NCBI GenBank assembly: GCA_024408565.1
Contig: JAKSUW010000009.1
Span: forward strand, 1 to 36,252
Origin: Bacilli bacterium
GTDB taxonomy: Bacteria; Bacillota_I; Bacilli_A; RFN20; CAG-826
Direction: 5' to 3'
Length of the DNA: 36,252 bases
Below the pieces are notes generated by a model. The model made no database searches. It was not told the origin of the DNA and worked only from the letters and a program-made list of their open reading frames with translations. The translations under genes were made by a program, and so were the position numbers. This document shows, in pieces, positions 34,030 through 36,252 of the stretch. Positions within the stretch are counted from its first letter, which is position 1; each line of letters begins with the position of its first letter.

Positions 34030-34710
34030 ATGAAACTAATAAAATCGATTCTTGTTGACTTAATCAACTTAGTGATTCTAGGAGCGGCCGGCTATGGCTT
34101 ATACATATATGGTTCAGATCTAGACCCAACTAGCAAGGGTTTTACCAAAGATCTTATCACTACTATTGCAGTAGCGGCGCTTTTAATCCTCGTTCTTGTT
34201 GAGGCCATTATCTTTATTGTAAAAGCCCATCGGACCCACAATTACAAAGCTCGCCATCTTGTGTTCAGCTTAATTTTATCTGTTGTCATTATAGGTGCTT
34301 GCACCTTCATTCTCTTCTATAGCGGGGCATACGAACATTTAGAAAAATTCTATAATAATATCCTTTTATTCCCTATTGCTCTCTCCTTAATCAAAATTCT
34401 TTTAGTCTGCTTAGTTTACCGCGATGGCAAAACCCTTCACATCGTTGCTAAGAAACAACCAGTTATAATGAAATCCGCGGCAGTAGTAGTTGCTGCACCG
34501 AGTGCCCCTGTAGTGAAGAAAGCAACTACTGCCAGTAAAGTAGTAGTGAAAAAACAAGTAGCAAAGAAACCGGCTTCCAAGAAACCTGCGGCTAAAAAGC
34601 CAACAGCAAAGAAAGCTCCTGTAAAGAAAGCCGCTACGAAGAAGGCTCCTACGAAAAAGAAACCTGCGCCTAAGAAAGCCCCAGCCAAAAAGAAAGGCAA
34701 AAAGAAGTAA
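34030..34710 (+). CDS. four-segment membrane protein with Lys/Ala/Pro-rich basic tail
   Basis: 226 residues, not assigned to a named family. Hydrophobic segments lie at about 4-28, 44-65, 76-99 and 110-127. From about 150 to the end the protein is almost only K, A, P, T and V in KKPA/KKAP repeats, like the tail of bacterial histone H1-like proteins. Such a tail should lie in the cytoplasm and could bind nucleic acid or ribosomes; that is inference. AAAGGAG precedes the ATG. The Lys-rich end of the preceding ppdK product is a mild parallel. The insertion sequence begins 17 bases after its stop. Confidence 0.7.
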   Translation: MKLIKSILVDLINLVILGAAGYGLYIYGSDLDPTSKGFTKDLITTIAVAALLILVLVEAIIFIVKAHRTHNYKARHLVFSLILSVVIIGACTFILFYSGAYEHLEKFYNNILLFPIALSLIKILLVCLVYRDGKTLHIVAKKQPVIMKSAAVVVAAPSAPVVKKATTASKVVVKKQVAKKPASKKPAAKKPTAKKAPVKKAATKKAPTKKKPAPKKAPAKKKGKKK

Positions 34711-34762
34711 TTAAATTTACAAAATAAGGTTCTGTTCACTCTTATATGGGGTAATTTATTCA

Positions 34763-34783
34763 ATCCCATAAAATAGTTTACAG
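34763..34783 (+). repeat. subterminal repeat, left copy, in the ISL3 element
   Basis: ATCCCATAAAATAGTTTACA(G) is a direct repeat of 36175-36195 and 36227-36247, differing at two or three positions. The last copy merges into the right terminal repeat. These are candidate transposase-binding sites. Confidence 0.7.
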
Positions 34784-34803
34784 TTTTCTTAAGTTTTCCT
34801 AAA

Positions 34804-34858
34804 GAAAAGACCTCCTATATAATGTTTTTACTTGTAATCCATTTAAGGAGGTATTTTC
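34804..34858 (+). promoter_or_regulatory. transposase promoter inside a ribosome-site-sequestering inverted repeat
   Basis: GAAAAGACCTCCT (34804-34816) and AGGAGGTATTTTC (34846-34858) are complementary at 12 of 13 positions, and the right arm is the transposase ribosome site. TATAAT (34818-34823) lies between the arms, so the element's own transcript should start near 34830 and lack the left arm. Transcripts entering from ppdK would contain both arms and hide the ribosome site. Confidence 0.6.
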
Positions 34859-34860
34859 AT

Positions 34861-36138
34861 ATGGATTTTAACACAATTTTATTAAGATTTGGATTAGATT
34901 CTTCTAACTTCAAAAACAAACTAGTTGAACCTATTCCTTTTGATGGGGGATTTATTTACGAAGTAGAACAAGAAATTAATGACAGAACATGCCCGATATG
35001 CGGAAATGTTCAAACACATATCCAAGGACATTATTTTACAAAAATAAATAGTTCATCAAATAACCACATTATGGATCAATTACGGATAAGAAGGACAGAA
35101 CTTTATTGTCCGAAATGTAAAAAGACATTTACACCGCCTATATTTGGAATAGATAAGAAAAACAAAACATCTAATTTCACTAAAGAATTAATCATGAAAG
35201 ACTTTACCGATAAGCTTACGTTCTCACAAATTGCTGATAAGTATCATTTAAGTAAAACGGGAGTAATTAAGTTATTTGATACTAAGGTTCCTTATGTTCC
35301 TAGAAGGAATATGCCTGAGGTTCTTTGTATTGATGAAATTAAATTTGAAGAAGACTGTTTAAATGAAAATAAATATATCGCTGTTTTAGTCGATTTTAAC
35401 GCGCGAGAGATAGTTGATATTATTCGAAGTAGAAGAATGCCATACCTAAGAGAATACTTCTCTAATATATCCTTTAAAGAACGCGAAAAGACGAAAGTAT
35501 TTATCTCGGATATGTATGATGCATACGCTGATATAAGAAGGATTTATTTTCCAAATGCGATTCATGTAGTTGACTTATTCCATGTGATTACCCAATTAAC
35601 TAATGCGGTTAATCGAATTAGAACTAGAGTTATGAATAATTATTGTTTAAAAGGAACCGTTGAATATAACTTTATGAAAAAGAATTGGAGATATTTCTTA
35701 TGCCGCAAGAGTCGAGTTCCTGATAAGTTTTATACCTATAAAAAGACAGGAGAGATGATTCATTATGATGAAATAATTAGAAGATGCTTAAAGACTGATC
35801 TTAATCTAGATGATGCTTATATGTGTTTACAAGAATTATTTCGTTATTCTGAATATGGAAGTTATGAAGATGCTTTAGATTTTGTTGAACGTATATCTAA
35901 GAAATTAATCTTCTTACCTAATCCATTACTTAAAGCAGTAGGAAGAACGTATCATAAATGGAGATACGAGATCGCTAATGGGTTTGATAAAAAGAGTAGA
36001 GATTTTCATTACACGAACGCAATCGCTGAAGGATTAAATAACCAACTAAAAACTATTACTAAATCAGCTTATGGTTATCATAACTTTGAAAGATTTAGAA
36101 AACGCGCTATGTTAATCCTTACTTATAGTAAAAAATAG
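34861..36138 (+). CDS. ISL3-family transposase
   Basis: 425 residues from ATG 34861, with AGGAGG nine bases upstream; an in-frame ATG at 34822 lies inside the -10 box and is not a start. N-terminal zinc finger with CPICG (about 44-48) and CPKCKKTF (about 81-88), a helix-turn-helix stretch LTFSQIADKYHLSKTGVIKLF, and the DDE domain: LCIDEIKFE, FISDMYDAY and HVVDLFHV, with the final Glu in YTNAIAEGLNNQLKTITKSAYG. The frame is intact. Codon use is more AT-rich than ppdK, consistent with recent arrival. Confidence 0.95.
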   Translation: MDFNTILLRFGLDSSNFKNKLVEPIPFDGGFIYEVEQEINDRTCPICGNVQTHIQGHYFTKINSSSNNHIMDQLRIRRTELYCPKCKKTFTPPIFGIDKKNKTSNFTKELIMKDFTDKLTFSQIADKYHLSKTGVIKLFDTKVPYVPRRNMPEVLCIDEIKFEEDCLNENKYIAVLVDFNAREIVDIIRSRRMPYLREYFSNISFKEREKTKVFISDMYDAYADIRRIYFPNAIHVVDLFHVITQLTNAVNRIRTRVMNNYCLKGTVEYNFMKKNWRYFLCRKSRVPDKFYTYKKTGEMIHYDEIIRRCLKTDLNLDDAYMCLQELFRYSEYGSYEDALDFVERISKKLIFLPNPLLKAVGRTYHKWRYEIANGFDKKSRDFHYTNAIAEGLNNQLKTITKSAYGYHNFERFRKRAMLILTYSKK

Positions 36139-36150
36139 TCTATATAAAAA

Positions 36151-36179
36151 GGGATGTCTTTTGGATATTATGACATCCC
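36151..36179 (+). terminator. stem-loop after the transposase gene
   Basis: GGGATGTC (36151-36158) and GACATCCC (36172-36179) pair over eight bases around a 13-base loop, twelve bases after the stop. There is no T run, so it may end transcription weakly or protect the message end. Its right arm overlaps a subterminal repeat. Confidence 0.45.
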
Positions 36180-36195
36180 ATAATAGAGTTTACAG
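36175..36195 (+). repeat. subterminal repeat, inner right copy, in the ISL3 element
   Basis: ATCCCATAATAGAGTTTACA(G), same orientation as 34763-34783 and 36227-36247. Confidence 0.7.
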
Positions 36196-36226
36196 TTTAA
36201 GGGAGTTACTCAGTAAATCCCATAAA

Positions 36227-36247
36227 ATCCCATAACAGAGTTTACAG
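36227..36247 (+). repeat. subterminal repeat, terminal right copy, in the ISL3 element
   Basis: ATCCCATAACAGAGTTTACA(G), which runs into the terminal GAACC and so forms part of the right inverted repeat. Confidence 0.7.
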
Positions 36248-36252
36248 AACCC

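Larger units (their letters stand above)
34728..36251 (+). mobile_element. complete ISL3-family insertion sequence
   Basis: 1524 bases. Left end GGTTCTGTTCACTCTTATATGGG (34728) and the reverse complement of the right end, GGTTCTGTAAACTCTGTTATGGG (36251), form imperfect terminal inverted repeats of about 23 bases. The single base after the right end is C; the eight bases before the left end are CAAAATAA, so an 8-bp target duplication is possible but only its first base is visible. One intact transposase gene fills the element. Confidence 0.88.

Noticed and set aside
34437-34769. Minus-strand frame rich in Phe and Ala opposite the Lys/Ala-rich tail
   Set aside because: It mirrors the low-complexity coding sequence on the plus strand and extends into the insertion sequence end.

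Overview
The window reads as chromosome of a low-GC, Gram-positive-lineage bacterium without a typical Gram-negative envelope: a member of the Bacilli on the Mollicutes/Erysipelotrichales/RF39-like side, probably uncultured and host-associated. The reasons are the AT-rich coding sequence, AGGAGG ribosome sites, six lipoproteins with short Mollicutes-like signal peptides, InlB-type and BspA-type surface repeats, PPDK, and a tmRNA tag starting GKN and ending LALA. Tryptophan is written TGG and reading frames are intact under the standard bacterial code; TGA serves as a stop in at least two genes. This placement is inference, as no rRNA is present.

Layout. (1) 1-1380: the tmRNA gene ssrA on the minus strand, its last acceptor-stem bases cut by the window edge, with an AT-rich DUF3800 gene upstream. 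The ssrA promoter and the DUF3800 promoter are diverged copies of one element, each followed by a GNRA-loop hairpin at the predicted transcript 5' end. (2) 1427-10018: four minus-strand lipoprotein genes. Three share a nearly identical terminator/promoter/signal-peptide cassette but carry different ectodomains: InlB repeats plus DUF6273, about six beta-repeats plus DUF6273, and BspA-type leucine-rich repeats. The fourth is a lipase-like serine hydrolase. (3) 10025-21685: a compact minus-strand housekeeping run, prs - mfd - rqcP - alpha/beta hydrolase - tilS - ftsH - dusB - lysS. Its order follows the classic Firmicutes prs-pth-mfd-rqcP-tilS-ftsH-dusB-lysS neighbourhood, with hpt, divIC and the sporulation genes missing. 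(4) 21770-26161: an S41 peptidase-like lipoprotein, a DUF2130 protein and a beta-helix lipoprotein, which lie between prs and pth. (5) 26291-29660: pth with a flavodoxin, a divergent DUF368 (PopT-type) transporter, a DinJ/YafQ-type toxin-antitoxin pair and an RsuA-type pseudouridine synthase. (6) 29666-34710: an FGGY sugar kinase, divergent from pyruvate phosphate dikinase and a small membrane protein with a Lys/Ala/Pro-rich tail. (7) 34728-36251: a complete ISL3-family insertion sequence.

The housekeeping genes link translation quality control (ssrA, rqcP, pth, tilS, dusB, lysS), repair (mfd), proteolysis (ftsH) and nucleotide supply (prs), and overlap one another by 1 to 26 bases. The accessory genes are mainly envelope or surface functions. 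Points most worth a second look: adenine-poor third codon positions at the 3' ends of the two DUF6273 genes, which could be variable regions; an mfd gene whose strong ribosome site faces ACG rather than ATG; several apparently leaderless transcripts; and a hairpin in the insertion sequence that would hide the transposase ribosome site in read-through RNA only.
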